Made by a program: the position numbers and the translations under genes. Source: Paenibacillus_V sp046244365 (lineage in GTDB: Bacteria > Bacillota > Bacilli > Paenibacillales > NBRC-103111). From it: a stretch of 64,000 nt of DNA. The notes under the pieces are model-generated. The model saw nothing but the letters and a program-made list of their open reading frames with translations. It did no database searches and had not been told where the DNA came from. How positions within the stretch are numbered: the first letter of the stretch is position 1; each line of letters starts with the position of its first letter. Below are positions 52,685 through 61,942 of this stretch, one piece after another. The stretch covers positions 3,472,001 to 3,536,000 of the forward strand of contig NZ_CP176395.1 in NCBI RefSeq assembly GCF_046244365.1, read 5' to 3'.

Positions 52685-54373
52685 GTGAAAATGGCGCGTG
52701 TAGCCCTTTTACTCGATACGTCGGCGGCCGAGCGCCGCTGGAAATACGGGGTCGATGTGTTTGAGGCTTATGCCTCGGAAATGTTAAGGAGCGCAGGCAT
52801 CCCGTATAACGCAATCGATTCTGCGGAAAATTTGGCGGAGCAAGCCTATGATGTCGTTATCGTAGCATTGTCGGACGAAAACGATCTAACGATCGGACAG
52901 CTTATGCAATATGCCGAGCAGGGGGGGACGCTGATTTCAAGTGCAGGTCTGAACCGGATGGCCGGCAAGCTGGCTTGCCGGGCGCTTGCGGCGGGAGATG
53001 TCGGATATGCGGAGATTCCCGAATACGCCTCGGAGCCGCTGCGCTTTTTGAAATCGAAGCCATGGGCGCCGCTGTCCCCGGAAGGAGCTTCTTCCATTAA
53101 AAGCGCAGGGAAGCTGCGTCAACGAACACGGGAAGGGACGCTTTTCGCGCCGGCCCTTCTCGAGATAGCGGTCGGCTCCGGGAAAGTGGTTCGCTGGAAC
53201 GTCGACATTCCGTACACGATCGTAGGATTTCAACAAGGCACAGGGCCGGTCGTCGAGGACGGCATTCCGGCGCCTGACGGAACCGGAGCTTTGGATGAAG
53301 GGCTATTGAAAGCGGATGACCGCTGCGAGATGGATTGGGAGCATGACCGGAAACGGACGGAAACGGGTTATCCGTACTTCGCCTACCCGTATGCCGATTG
53401 GTGGCGCGATGCGTGGGTAAGCGTTCTGATGCGGGAAGTCGTCGACAAAGGGTTGACGCTGCCGTTCGTCGATTACTGGCCGGACGGCGTAGAGCGGGTG
53501 GCTATGATCTCGCATGACAGCGACGGGAATGTGGACGAATCCGCTATCGAAACGCTGGCGGTACTGCGCGAATGCGATGTCCGCTCTACCTGGTGCATGA
53601 TAGAACCGGGCTATTCGGCGCAAGTATACGAGCAAGTGAGGGACGACGGCCATGAACTAGCGTTCCACTATAATGCATTGCCGCTTGATAAAGGCTTCTG
53701 GGCGCAAGCCGAGTTTGAAAGGCAGCTTGCTTTTATTCGCGAGAAGACCGGCGTTCCAATGCTGTCCAACAAAAACCATTATACGAGAGTTGAGGGCTGG
53801 GGAGAGCTGTTCGAGTGGTGCGAGCGGAACGGCATTCGCAGCGACCAGACCCGCGGACCGAGCAAGAAGGGCAATGTCGGTTTTCTGTTCGGTACGTGCC
53901 GGCCGTATTATCCGATCGCACGGTTCGAGGACCGTAACCGATTGTACAACGTTCTCGAAATCGGTTTTCTGACACAAGACATGGAGCATCCTTCCCTTCC
54001 GGATACAAGCGTGATCGGGCCGTTTCTGGAAACCGTTACCGCCGTCTCCGGAGGCGTCGCCCACTTCTTGTTTCACCAGGTTCACATCTTGCGGCAGGCG
54101 AAGGTGGCGGATGCGCTGCGCGAGGTTGTCCGTGCGGCCCGCGAGCGGAACTTCTCGTTCTGGACAGGCGAGCAAATATGCCGCTGGGAAGAAGCGCGCA
54201 GGACCGTCCGCATTTTGCCTAACGAGCGCAACGGCTTCCGGATCGAGCAGGCTCCGCCGGGAACGGTTGTTTGGGTACCGTTGCCTGTAAATGTCAAGCC
54301 ATCGAAAGAAACCCGTGTTCGATACGGCGTAATCTGCGAGCGTCAAACGGCAGCAACGGAGGTGGGCGTATGA
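52685..54373 (+). CDS. Polysaccharide-deacetylase-like protein
   Basis: A 562-residue protein. The N-terminal 200 residues resemble a glutamine-amidotransferase-like or ThuA-like Rossmann fold (VALLLDTSAAERRWKYGVDV, then YDVVIVALSDEN). The central part resembles the glycoside hydrolase/deacetylase barrel: MISHDSDGNVDESAIETLAV (metal-site Asp/His), STWCMIEPG and DGHELAFHYNAL. No signal peptide is seen, so it acts inside the cell. GTG at 52685 follows GGGAGTGA; the ATG at 52691 is the alternative, and the longer frame from 52454 runs through the promoter region. It overlaps the aminotransferase gene by 4 bases. The substrate is likely a sugar derivative. Confidence 0.7.
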   Translation: MKMARVALLLDTSAAERRWKYGVDVFEAYASEMLRSAGIPYNAIDSAENLAEQAYDVVIVALSDENDLTIGQLMQYAEQGGTLISSAGLNRMAGKLACRALAAGDVGYAEIPEYASEPLRFLKSKPWAPLSPEGASSIKSAGKLRQRTREGTLFAPALLEIAVGSGKVVRWNVDIPYTIVGFQQGTGPVVEDGIPAPDGTGALDEGLLKADDRCEMDWEHDRKRTETGYPYFAYPYADWWRDAWVSVLMREVVDKGLTLPFVDYWPDGVERVAMISHDSDGNVDESAIETLAVLRECDVRSTWCMIEPGYSAQVYEQVRDDGHELAFHYNALPLDKGFWAQAEFERQLAFIREKTGVPMLSNKNHYTRVEGWGELFEWCERNGIRSDQTRGPSKKGNVGFLFGTCRPYYPIARFEDRNRLYNVLEIGFLTQDMEHPSLPDTSVIGPFLETVTAVSGGVAHFLFHQVHILRQAKVADALREVVRAARERNFSFWTGEQICRWEEARRTVRILPNERNGFRIEQAPPGTVVWVPLPVNVKPSKETRVRYGVICERQTAATEVGV

Positions 54374-55608
54374 GTGAGGAACGATTGGCGTTTCTCGGGG
54401 GCACTCCCGTGAAAACGACTCCTTTCGGCACCGGCAAACGGTTCGGCCAAGAGGAGGCCGACCAGCTGTTGGAGGCGCTCGAGCAAAATACGTTGTTTTA
54501 TCATTTTGGGCATAAAGTGAAGCGATTTCTGAACGATTTTAACGCGATGTACGGCGTTCGCTACAGCGTTGCGGCGTCGTCGGGAACGGCAGCCATACAT
54601 GTAGCGCTAGGCGCCTCCGGAGTCTCGGTTGGCGATGAAGTGATCACGAGTCCGATTACGGATCAGGGGACGCTGATCGGCATTTTGTATCAGAACGCTA
54701 TCCCGGTATTCGCCGACCTCCATCCCGGCTCGTATACGATGGATCCGGCATCGATCGAGCGCCGAATTACGCCGCGCACGAAGGCGATCGTCGTCGTCCA
54801 CCTGGCCGGTAATCCGACCGAAATGGATCCGATCATGGAAATCGCCCGTTCCCGGGGAATCAAGGTAATCGAGGATTGCGCGCAAAGCTATTTGGCCCGA
54901 TACAAAGGGCGCCTCGTCGGTACGATCGGCGATTACGGCTGCTTCAGCACGAACGACTTTAAGCATATTTCGACCGGCGACGGAGGCATCGTGACGGTTA
55001 ATTCCGGCGAAGAGTCGGACTATCATACCGCTCATGCGTTCGCTGACAAAAATTACAGACGGTTCGGCGATGCCGTTCACAAAGATTTGCATTATGTGGC
55101 GCCGAATTACCGGATGACGGAGCTGCAGGGGGCTGTCGGTATCGCCCAGCTCAAGAAGCTCGGCTGGATATGCGAAACCCGTCACCGTTACGGCAACCGT
55201 ATCACGGAAGGCATTAGCCGCATTTCCGGCATACTTCCTAACGAAGTGACGCCGGAAGGCGAATCGACGTATTGGTTTTATATGTTCCGTCTTGACGCGG
55301 ATAAGCTTGCTTGCAGCAGGGAAACGTTCTGCGAGGCGCTTGCGGCGGAAGGGATTCCGAACCGGGCGGGCTACATCCCGGACGTTTGCTACATGCAGCC
55401 GTTATTCCAGCAGCGTCATGCTTATCCGAACAGCAGCTTTCCGTTCGATTTGAGCGATGTTTCCTATGAGCGGGGATTGTGTCCGAATGCGGAGCGCATC
55501 TTGCAAACCGCCGTACAAGTACCGTTGAACGAATTTTACACGAATGACGATGTAGAGGCTATTATTCGCGCCATTCGCAAGGTTGCGTATCATTATGCGA
55601 TCTCTTAG
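54370..55608 (+). CDS. DegT/DnrJ/EryC1/StrS-family aminotransferase
   Basis: A 412-residue PLP enzyme of the sugar aminotransferase family. SSGTAAIHVALGASGV is the cofactor phosphate region, VIEDCAQSY the Asp that contacts the pyridine nitrogen, and FSTNDFKHISTGDGG carries the Schiff-base Lys198, so it should be a real aminotransferase rather than a Lys-less dehydratase. Family members aminate keto-sugars, usually nucleotide-linked. The ATG at 54370 lies in the stop of the deacetylase-like gene (ATGA) after GGAGGTGGG, so the two proteins are probably made in fixed ratio and act on one amino-sugar. The substrate is unknown. Confidence 0.88.
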   Translation: MSEERLAFLGGTPVKTTPFGTGKRFGQEEADQLLEALEQNTLFYHFGHKVKRFLNDFNAMYGVRYSVAASSGTAAIHVALGASGVSVGDEVITSPITDQGTLIGILYQNAIPVFADLHPGSYTMDPASIERRITPRTKAIVVVHLAGNPTEMDPIMEIARSRGIKVIEDCAQSYLARYKGRLVGTIGDYGCFSTNDFKHISTGDGGIVTVNSGEESDYHTAHAFADKNYRRFGDAVHKDLHYVAPNYRMTELQGAVGIAQLKKLGWICETRHRYGNRITEGISRISGILPNEVTPEGESTYWFYMFRLDADKLACSRETFCEALAAEGIPNRAGYIPDVCYMQPLFQQRHAYPNSSFPFDLSDVSYERGLCPNAERILQTAVQVPLNEFYTNDDVEAIIRAIRKVAYHYAIS

Positions 55609-55672
55609 GCTATAGGCAAGGTGCGCCTAGCCCCCATGTCTTTTGCTTCCTCGGCATGATATACTATTTCAT

Positions 55673-55686
55673 TATAGACATGTATA
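55673..55686 (+). promoter_or_regulatory. Candidate operator of the GntR regulator gene
   Basis: TATAGACATGTATA overlaps the region just before the AGGAG ribosome site of the GntR gene, as expected for an autoregulated operator. It shares the ACATGTAT core with sites at 46296 and 52567. Confidence 0.4.
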
Positions 55687-55699
55687 GGAGCGGTATATA

Positions 55700-57106
55700 T
55701 TGCTAGGAAGACGGAATGAATTCAAAGAACGTTACGATCTGTTTTATAAGCAGCTGCGGGACGAAATCGTCAGCGGACAGCTCAAGCCGGGAGAATTCAT
55801 TCTACCTGAGAATACGCTTAGCGAAAAGTACAACTTAAGCCGCGTTTCGATTCGCAGAGTGCTCGCCGATCTGGTCGACGAAGGACTTATCGAGAAAATT
55901 GCCGGGAAAGGCAATCGTGTCGTCATTCCCGAGGAGGAGCGGCCGGTCGAGACGCTTCATATTGCCTGGTTTAACGGTTCTTACGAGATCGATATCGTAC
56001 GCAACATGATGCGGCTGTTTGAAGAGAGCCACCCGTTCGTGCGATTGGAGCTTACGGTGCTTCCCGATGCCGATTACACCGACGCCATCATACGCTTGAT
56101 CGACCAAGGTCAAGGTCCCGATGTGTTCATGATATCGGAATCCCATTATCGAGTATGGATCGAAAGCGGCCGGACGAGCATGCTTACGGGCTACATCCCG
56201 CCTCATCTGAATCCGGAGCATACGAGCTATGCGAAAGTTTTCGAGCTGTTCACCCATGAGAACCGCATGCTCGCTGCCCCTTTCGTTTTCTCGCCGGTCG
56301 TGATCTGTTACAATCGGACGATTTTTCGGAATAACGGCATTTCGCAGCCGATCATCAAAAGCTGGGATGATTTGCTCGAGACCGCTCTTCGCAGCATGGG
56401 AACGCCGAACGGGGAAGGAAGGGTCGAGCATTATGGATTCGGCTTTTCTTCGTCGATTAACCGGTGGCCGGTGTTTCTGGTGCAGCATGGCGGGCAAATG
56501 ATGTCTCCCGATGACGGACGCTGCACGTTTTCGCTGCCGAGCAACGTCGAAGCGTTGGAATTTTGCGTATCCCTCATGTACAAGCATCAAGTTTCGCCTA
56601 TATTTACGCATGGCAGCAATCATTTGGCCGAAAACTTGTTCGTGAAAGAACGCGTTGCGATGATCATGACGACCTATTATTTTATGAACGAGTTTCGCGA
56701 CCATCCGATAGAGTGGGATATCCTTCCCGCAACGCAGGAAACGCTTTTGCTCGGAGGCGGGTTGGCTATAAACAGCTCGAGTCCCAAGGTGGAATTGGCG
56801 CAAAAAGTCGTCGATTTCATGACCGGGGAGCAAGCGCAAAAAATGCTGAAGCGAAACGGGTGCACGATTCCCGCGCTTCGGTCCGTAGCCGAAGATGTCA
56901 GTCTGTATAATCCGGCCGTGCATCCTTCGCAATACCATCGTTTTCTGGATGCGCTGCCTAATGCCAAGCCGCTTTCCGCTCTCGGGCTGACGCAAAGACG
57001 GATCGAGTTTTTGTATGACGAGTTAAACTTGTTGTGGGCGAACATGGAAAGTCCGGAAAAGGCCTGCAAACGAATTGAAGACGTAATGAACGAAAAGCAT
57101 GTATAA
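55700..57106 (+). CDS. GntR regulator fused to a solute-binding-protein domain
   Basis: A 468-residue cytoplasmic protein. Residues 1-75 are a GntR winged helix (YKQLRDEIVSGQLKPGEFIL, then LSEKYNLSRVSIRRVLADLV). From about residue 85 it resembles a family 1 extracellular solute-binding protein: LHIAWFNGSYEIDIVRNMMR, QGPDVFMISES, VVICYNRTIFRNNGI and KVVDFMTGEQAQKML. There is no signal peptide, so the periplasmic-type fold serves as the ligand domain, as the LacI-like fold does in other GntR regulators. It should bind a sugar and release DNA. The TTG at 55700 has AGGAG 9 bases upstream. Terminator at 57142-57187. Confidence 0.85.
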   Translation: MLGRRNEFKERYDLFYKQLRDEIVSGQLKPGEFILPENTLSEKYNLSRVSIRRVLADLVDEGLIEKIAGKGNRVVIPEEERPVETLHIAWFNGSYEIDIVRNMMRLFEESHPFVRLELTVLPDADYTDAIIRLIDQGQGPDVFMISESHYRVWIESGRTSMLTGYIPPHLNPEHTSYAKVFELFTHENRMLAAPFVFSPVVICYNRTIFRNNGISQPIIKSWDDLLETALRSMGTPNGEGRVEHYGFGFSSSINRWPVFLVQHGGQMMSPDDGRCTFSLPSNVEALEFCVSLMYKHQVSPIFTHGSNHLAENLFVKERVAMIMTTYYFMNEFRDHPIEWDILPATQETLLLGGGLAINSSSPKVELAQKVVDFMTGEQAQKMLKRNGCTIPALRSVAEDVSLYNPAVHPSQYHRFLDALPNAKPLSALGLTQRRIEFLYDELNLLWANMESPEKACKRIEDVMNEKHV

Positions 57107-57141
57107 GCGAGTGAAAAAGTGCCAGCGATTTTTCGGATCGA

Positions 57142-57187
57142 AAAACCTTCAAAACCACTTCCATATGTGGTGTTGGAGGTTTTTTTT
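57142..57187 (+). terminator. Terminator after the GntR fusion gene
   Basis: AAAACCTTCAAAACCAC pairs imperfectly with GTGGTGTTGGAGGTTTT, followed by a run of eight or more T's. Confidence 0.8.
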
Positions 57188-57270
57188 GGCGATTGTCGAT
57201 GCATGGCGATTTGAGCGGGGCGTTACTTGGCAATGACAATATTGTTCTATTCAAGTTCAATAAAATATTA

Positions 57271-57299
57271 TTTTCATTTAAGAACCGTCAAATTATAAT
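57271..57299 (+). promoter_or_regulatory. Possible sigma-A promoter for the dehydrogenase/reductase pair
   Basis: TATAAT at 57294-57299 with TTTTCA 17 bases upstream, in an AT-rich region 40 bases before the gene. The -10 is perfect, the -35 poor. Confidence 0.4.
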
Positions 57300-57340
57300 G
57301 TCAATATAGTCGTACTAATCCAATTTTGAGGTGAGACGAG

Positions 57341-58351
57341 ATGAACAATGGCAAGAAGCTTCGGTGGGGTATCGTCGGGTGTGCGGGAATCGCGATAGGC
57401 TCCGTCATTCCGGGTATTAAACAATCGCAAACCGGCGAGGTTGCGGCAATCGCAAGCCGCGATGAGGAGAAAGTAAAGGCAACGGCGGAGAAGCTTGACA
57501 TTCCGGTCGCATACAGCAGCTATGAAGCGCTTCTTGCCGATGATTCGATCGATGCGGTCTACATCCCGCTGCCCAATCACTTACATAAAGAATGGACGAT
57601 CCGCGCGGCGGAGGCGGGCAAGCACGTATTGTGCGAGAAGCCGTTCGCGCTGACGGCGGAGGAAGCCGAGGAAATGGTGGAGGCTTGCCGCAAGGCCGGC
57701 GTTCATCTTGCCGAAGCGTTCATGTACCGGCATCATCCTAGATATGACCGGATCAAAGAAATTATCGCCTCCGGCGAAATCGGCACGATTCGCGGCATCC
57801 ACGGCACGTTCACGTTCAACTCGTCCGGCGCTAAGGAAAACGTTCGTTTCCACCGTCATATGGGCGGGGGAGCGCTTTACGACATCGGCTGCTATCCGCT
57901 CTCGGCTGCCCGTTACATTTTGGATAAAGAGCCGGTTGCGGCTACCGTTCAAGCGTTTTTCTCCCCTCAGCATGGCGATGTCGATATGATGGCATCCGGG
58001 CTGGTCGAATTTCCGGACAGCATCGGACTGACGTTCGACTGCGCCATGTGGGCGGCAGGCCGCAATACGCTTGAAATTTTGGGGACGGAAGGCCGTATTC
58101 ATCTTCCATCCGCATTCGTTTCCGCGCCTTCCCAATCGGCTGTTTTCACCGTCTTCTCAAAAGGGGAGCAGCGCGAGGAAACTTTCGAGCCCATTAACCA
58201 ATATGCTCTGCAAGCGGACGATTTCGCCCGTACCGTATGGGGAGAACAACAACCGCGCTTCGCGCCGGAGGATGCCGTGAGCAATATGAAAATTTTGGAC
58301 GCTTGCTTGCTGTCGGCGGAACAGCGCATTCGCGTCAAATTGGAGGAATAG
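57341..58351 (+). CDS. Gfo/Idh/MocA-family dehydrogenase
   Basis: A 336-residue NAD(P)-dependent oxidoreductase. WGIVGCAGIAIGSVIPGI is the Rossmann motif, VLCEKPFALT (Lys100) the EKP motif and GGGALYDIGCYPLSAARYIL the family's second conserved block. It is close to the dehydrogenases acting on xylose, 1,5-anhydrofructose or scyllo-inositol; the substrate cannot be chosen. It lies 4 bases before an aldo/keto reductase gene, so the two probably oxidise or reduce the same sugar. GAGGTGAGACGAG precedes the ATG. Confidence 0.9.
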   Translation: MNNGKKLRWGIVGCAGIAIGSVIPGIKQSQTGEVAAIASRDEEKVKATAEKLDIPVAYSSYEALLADDSIDAVYIPLPNHLHKEWTIRAAEAGKHVLCEKPFALTAEEAEEMVEACRKAGVHLAEAFMYRHHPRYDRIKEIIASGEIGTIRGIHGTFTFNSSGAKENVRFHRHMGGGALYDIGCYPLSAARYILDKEPVAATVQAFFSPQHGDVDMMASGLVEFPDSIGLTFDCAMWAAGRNTLEILGTEGRIHLPSAFVSAPSQSAVFTVFSKGEQREETFEPINQYALQADDFARTVWGEQQPRFAPEDAVSNMKILDACLLSAEQRIRVKLEE

Positions 58352-58355
58352 GACA

Positions 58356-59291
58356 ATGAACGCTTTCTCGATTGCAGGATTGGACCGGCAAGTCACCCAG
58401 CTTATTATGGGAACCGATTATTTCAAACCGGATATTCAAGAGAAAGTAAACGAATTGCTCGATTCCTACGTCGGCATCGGCGGAAATACGCTGGACACCG
58501 GCCATCTATACGGCGGGGGCCGCAGCGAACGGTCGATCGGCAATTGGATGGCGGCGCGGGGCAACCGCGAGGACATCGTCATTTTGACGAAGGGCGCGCA
58601 TCACGATTCGAACGGTCCCCGGGTCAATAAAGCGTGTATCGAACAGGATCTGACGGAAAGCCTGGAACGGCTGCAAACCGACTATATCGACTTGTATGCG
58701 CTGCATCGCGACGACCCGTCGGTACCGGTAGGGCCGATTATGGAAGCGTTGAACGCGCATATCGACGCCGGCCGCATCCGTGCGATCGGAGGCTCCAACT
58801 GGACGCATGAGCGGCTGCAGGAAGCGAACGATTACGCGGCTTCGCACGGGCTTGTCGGCTTCAGCTTCAGCAGTCCGAACCTCAGTCTCGCCAAGGCGAA
58901 GGAGCCGTTCTGGGCCGGCTGCGTATCGGCGGACGAGGAAACGCTGCGCTGGCACCAATCGACCCAGCTTCCGCTCTTATCCTGGTCTTCCCAGGCACGG
59001 GGCTTCTTCACCGGGCGATTCACCCGCGACAATCTGGAGAACGAGGACCTTGTGCGAGTATTTTACAGCGATGCCAACTGGGCCCGCTACGACCGTGCGG
59101 AACGGATGGCGCGGGAGAAGGGCTTGACGACGATTCAGATCGCGCTCGCTTACGTGCTCAATCAGCCGTTCCCTTCGGCCGCCCTGATCGGGCCGCAAAA
59201 CCAGCAGGAGATGGATTCCTGCAAAGAGGGCGCCTCGGTAACCTTGACGCAAGAGGAACTCGATTGGCTTGATTTATCCGCGGAAGCGTAA
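58356..59291 (+). CDS. Aldo/keto reductase
   Basis: A 311-residue (beta/alpha)8 oxidoreductase. The catalytic tetrad is present: Asp47 and Tyr52 in DTGHLYGGG, Lys79 in ILTKGAH and His117 in LYALHRDD. GGAGGAAT at the end of the dehydrogenase gene is its ribosome site, and the genes are 4 bases apart. The C-terminal NADPH-binding part (SAALIGPQNQQEMDS) is complete. It probably works with the dehydrogenase on sugar carbonyl groups. A terminator follows. Confidence 0.9.
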   Translation: MNAFSIAGLDRQVTQLIMGTDYFKPDIQEKVNELLDSYVGIGGNTLDTGHLYGGGRSERSIGNWMAARGNREDIVILTKGAHHDSNGPRVNKACIEQDLTESLERLQTDYIDLYALHRDDPSVPVGPIMEALNAHIDAGRIRAIGGSNWTHERLQEANDYAASHGLVGFSFSSPNLSLAKAKEPFWAGCVSADEETLRWHQSTQLPLLSWSSQARGFFTGRFTRDNLENEDLVRVFYSDANWARYDRAERMAREKGLTTIQIALAYVLNQPFPSAALIGPQNQQEMDSCKEGASVTLTQEELDWLDLSAEA

Positions 59292-59309
59292 GCCTGCGGA
59301 GCTGTTAAC

Positions 59310-59345
59310 GACCCCCGCGCACCTCGGTGCATCCGGGGGTCTTTA
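59310..59345 (+). terminator. Terminator between the aldo/keto reductase and AraC genes
   Basis: GACCCCCG pairs with CGGGGGTC, followed by TTTAT. It lies between convergent genes. Confidence 0.65.
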
Positions 59346-59358
59346 TGCCTGCAATCGG

Positions 59359-60189
59359 CTATCCCTGGCGCGAATACATGCGCTGCTGCTGCCTGAATTC
59401 ATTCGGCGAAAAGCCGGTAAACTTTTTGAACATACGGGACAAATAAGCGGTTTGCATGCCCAGCCGTTCGGCGATTTCGGCGATCGAGAGATCCGAGTGA
59501 AGAAGCAGGGCGTTCGCTTTCTGCATTCTCTTCTTATTGATATAGACGATCGGAGAGACGCCTAGCATCGATTTGAAATAATGCATGAAATATTTCGGAT
59601 GAAAATGAACGAGCTTGGACAGCGTTTCAATGGAAATCGGCTCGGTCAGATGCTTTTCGATATACTTCAGCACGATATACAGCTTATGCACGGAAGGAAT
59701 GGAGGCCGTTTGCAGCGGGTCGACCGCGGATCGCTCGATGAAACGCGAGAGCAGGGCGTACAGGACCGATTTCACGCGAAAGGGTGCGGCGAGCTCGCCG
59801 CTTTCCTGTTCGGATATGAGCTCCTGGAACTGATGTTTCACCGCGCCCGCTTCATGGGACAGCTCGATAACGTGCGGCGTGATCAGCAGATCGAACAGAT
59901 TAATTTCGCCTACGGCCGCGGTAAACTGACACCAATATTTCTGAAAGGGCTCGGCCTCGTTCGTGGAGGAAGACAACCGCGCGCCCGCCGGGATGAGGAA
60001 CAGCTGTCCGGGAACCGGATAATAGTCCGAATGATTGATTTTTAGCCACCCCTCGCCTGCCATGAACAAATAAAGCAGGTTTTCTCCTTGAACGGCATTG
60101 TCACCGCCCCAATCGGCACGTACTCGCGTATATCCGCCCGATGTCATGTGAAGCTGCGTGTTCGCCAAATAGTTGTTTGCCACTTGCAT
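59359..60189 (-). CDS. AraC-family regulator with cupin sensor
   Basis: A 276-residue regulator. The N-terminal 150 residues form an AraC-type cupin (GEGWLKINHSDYYPVPGQLF, LIPAGARLS) that binds a sugar; the C-terminal 100 residues hold two helix-turn-helix units (IETLSKLVHFHPKYFMHYFK and IAEIAERLGMQTAYLSRMFK, then FSPNEFRQ). AAGGAGAT lies before the ATG at somewhat long spacing. It is divergent from the GH29 gene with about 127 bases between starts, so it most likely activates that gene. Confidence 0.87.
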   Translation of the reverse strand: MQVANNYLANTQLHMTSGGYTRVRADWGGDNAVQGENLLYLFMAGEGWLKINHSDYYPVPGQLFLIPAGARLSSSTNEAEPFQKYWCQFTAAVGEINLFDLLITPHVIELSHEAGAVKHQFQELISEQESGELAAPFRVKSVLYALLSRFIERSAVDPLQTASIPSVHKLYIVLKYIEKHLTEPISIETLSKLVHFHPKYFMHYFKSMLGVSPIVYINKKRMQKANALLLHSDLSIAEIAERLGMQTAYLSRMFKKFTGFSPNEFRQQQRMYSRQG

Positions 60190-60316
60190 CCAGTATCGAT
60201 CTCCTTCATGATAATAGCTTACTATCGTACAAATCTATAAGGGTATTATACATTCATTTCTCGGTCCGGGCACCTTACAATAAAGAAAATCAAACAGGAG
60301 AGAGGGGCTGGAACCG

Positions 60317-61546
60317 ATGCACGCAACCGTACTGGCAAAGCCGACGGAGCAGCAGCGCAGATGGCAGGATTTGGAGCTGGGAATGTTCTGCCATTTTGGA
60401 ATCAATACCTATTGCGATCAGGAGTGGGGGGAAGGCAACGATTCGCCGGAGCTGTTCAATCCCGTGCAGTTCGACGCCGGGCAGTGGGTACGCGCCGCGA
60501 AGGAGGCGGGGTTCGCTTATCTGATTTTGACCGCCAAGCACCATGACGGCTTCTGCTTGTGGCCGACCCGAACGACCGATTATTCGGTAAAGTCGAGTCC
60601 GTGGCGGAACGGAGAAGGCGATGTCGTCCGCGAGGTTGCCGATGCCTGTGAGCGAGAGGGGATTCCTTTCGGTCTGTATTTGTCGCCTTGGGACCGTCAT
60701 GAGCCTTGTTACCCGGACAAGGCAGCGTATGACGATTTTTACGCCGCCCAGCTTACGGAGCTGCTCACGCAATACGGCCCGCTCGTCGAGGTTTGGTTCG
60801 ATGGGGCCGGCTCCCAGGGCAGGGAGTACGATTGGCCGCGCATTATCGGTCTGGTAAAAGAGCATCAGCCTGATGCGATGGTGTTCAACATGGGGGCGCC
60901 GACGATACGCTGGGTCGGCAACGAAGACGGCGTTGCGCCTTATCCTTGCTGGAACGCCGCCGAATCGGCCAAGCTGAACATGTATACGAGCGATATGGTC
61001 ACCTGGCTGCCGGAAACGCAGGGATGGGTCCCGGCCGAATGCGACGTGCCGATCCGCACCCATCATTGGTTCTGGCATCCGGACGATGAGCACAGCCTGC
61101 GTTCGCTCGACAATCTGCTTGATATTTATTACCGTTCCGTCGGTCACGGCTGCAACCTGCTGTTGAACGTAGCGCCCGACAGCAGGGGATTGCTGCCGGA
61201 AGTAGACGTGCAGAGGTTGCTGGAGCTTGGAGAAGCCATCCGTAAATTCGACCGTCCGATTACCGAAACAGCCGGAGAAGGAGAAACTGCCGAGCTTCGC
61301 TTCGATTCGGAAACCGACGTCAACCACGTCATCCTGATGGAAGAGATCGCTCACGGCGAACGCGTCCGCGCTTACGTGCTGGAAGCGGAGCAGGATGGGA
61401 AGTGGGTCGAGCTCGTCAAAGGAAGCGCCATCGGGCATAAGAAGATCGACCGCTTTAAAGCGGTTCGCACCTCTAGACTTCGCCTTCGCGTGACGTCCAG
61501 CGTGGAGACGGCTTTGATCAGGCGTTTTGCCGCTTATTATTGTTGA
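60317..61546 (+). CDS. GH29 alpha-L-fucosidase-family glycosidase
   Basis: A 409-residue glycoside hydrolase. The N-terminal LGMFCHFGINTYCDQEWG, FAYLILTAKHHDGFCLWPT and the nucleophile region VEVWFDGAG (Asp162) are characteristic of GH29; a beta-sandwich follows from about residue 325. The acid/base Glu of GH29 is poorly conserved and I cannot place it. There is no signal peptide, so it acts on small fucosides (or similar deoxyhexose glycosides) already in the cell. AGGAGAGAGGGG precedes the ATG. It is divergent from an AraC regulator and followed by a terminator. Confidence 0.9.
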   Translation: MHATVLAKPTEQQRRWQDLELGMFCHFGINTYCDQEWGEGNDSPELFNPVQFDAGQWVRAAKEAGFAYLILTAKHHDGFCLWPTRTTDYSVKSSPWRNGEGDVVREVADACEREGIPFGLYLSPWDRHEPCYPDKAAYDDFYAAQLTELLTQYGPLVEVWFDGAGSQGREYDWPRIIGLVKEHQPDAMVFNMGAPTIRWVGNEDGVAPYPCWNAAESAKLNMYTSDMVTWLPETQGWVPAECDVPIRTHHWFWHPDDEHSLRSLDNLLDIYYRSVGHGCNLLLNVAPDSRGLLPEVDVQRLLELGEAIRKFDRPITETAGEGETAELRFDSETDVNHVILMEEIAHGERVRAYVLEAEQDGKWVELVKGSAIGHKKIDRFKAVRTSRLRLRVTSSVETALIRRFAAYYC

Positions 61547-61557
61547 AGGAGATATGA

Positions 61558-61585
61558 AACTCCAACCCTTGCGGTTGGGGTTTTT
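61558..61585 (+). terminator. Terminator after the GH29 gene
   Basis: AACTCCAACC pairs with GGTTGGGGTT (one wobble) over a 5-base loop, then TTTT. Confidence 0.8.
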
Positions 61586-61942
61586 GGCGTAAAGAGCCGT
61601 CGGGAACGCTGGTGCGGCGGCAAGCGCTTTGAAGAAGACGGCAACGAGAAAATAAGCTAGAGCCGTTCGGTACATAAGCCTATATATTTTATGCTTGAAA
61701 AAAGAAGAGGATCCTCATATAATGACTCTAGGATGATTGCAGTTATTTCGGAAGCTGCAATTTCTTTATTGCGATAACTGTGCCTGCTAAGAGTCCAGTA
61801 TTTTTTTTGAGTAATAATGTGCTTACTGGAGTTGCACTTTATGAACAGGAAGGGGCTTGTAACGGTGCACAGCCAGCGATTTTTTTCTGGAACAAGGCGT
61901 GTCGAATTCCGTATCGAAAATAGAAAAAGGAGATGACGGCTA
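61586..61942. other. Intergenic region before the DoxX gene
   Basis: No gene is seen. It holds a GAGGATCCTC palindrome (61708 on) and a 7-bp stem (ATTGCAG/CTGCAAT near 61736-61761) followed by TTTCTTTATT, possibly a leader terminator. Confidence 0.4.

Noticed and set aside
60290..61675. 461-residue open frame antisense to the GH29 gene
   Set aside because: No ribosome site, Arg/Pro/His-rich shadow composition, and full overlap with a clear glycosidase gene.
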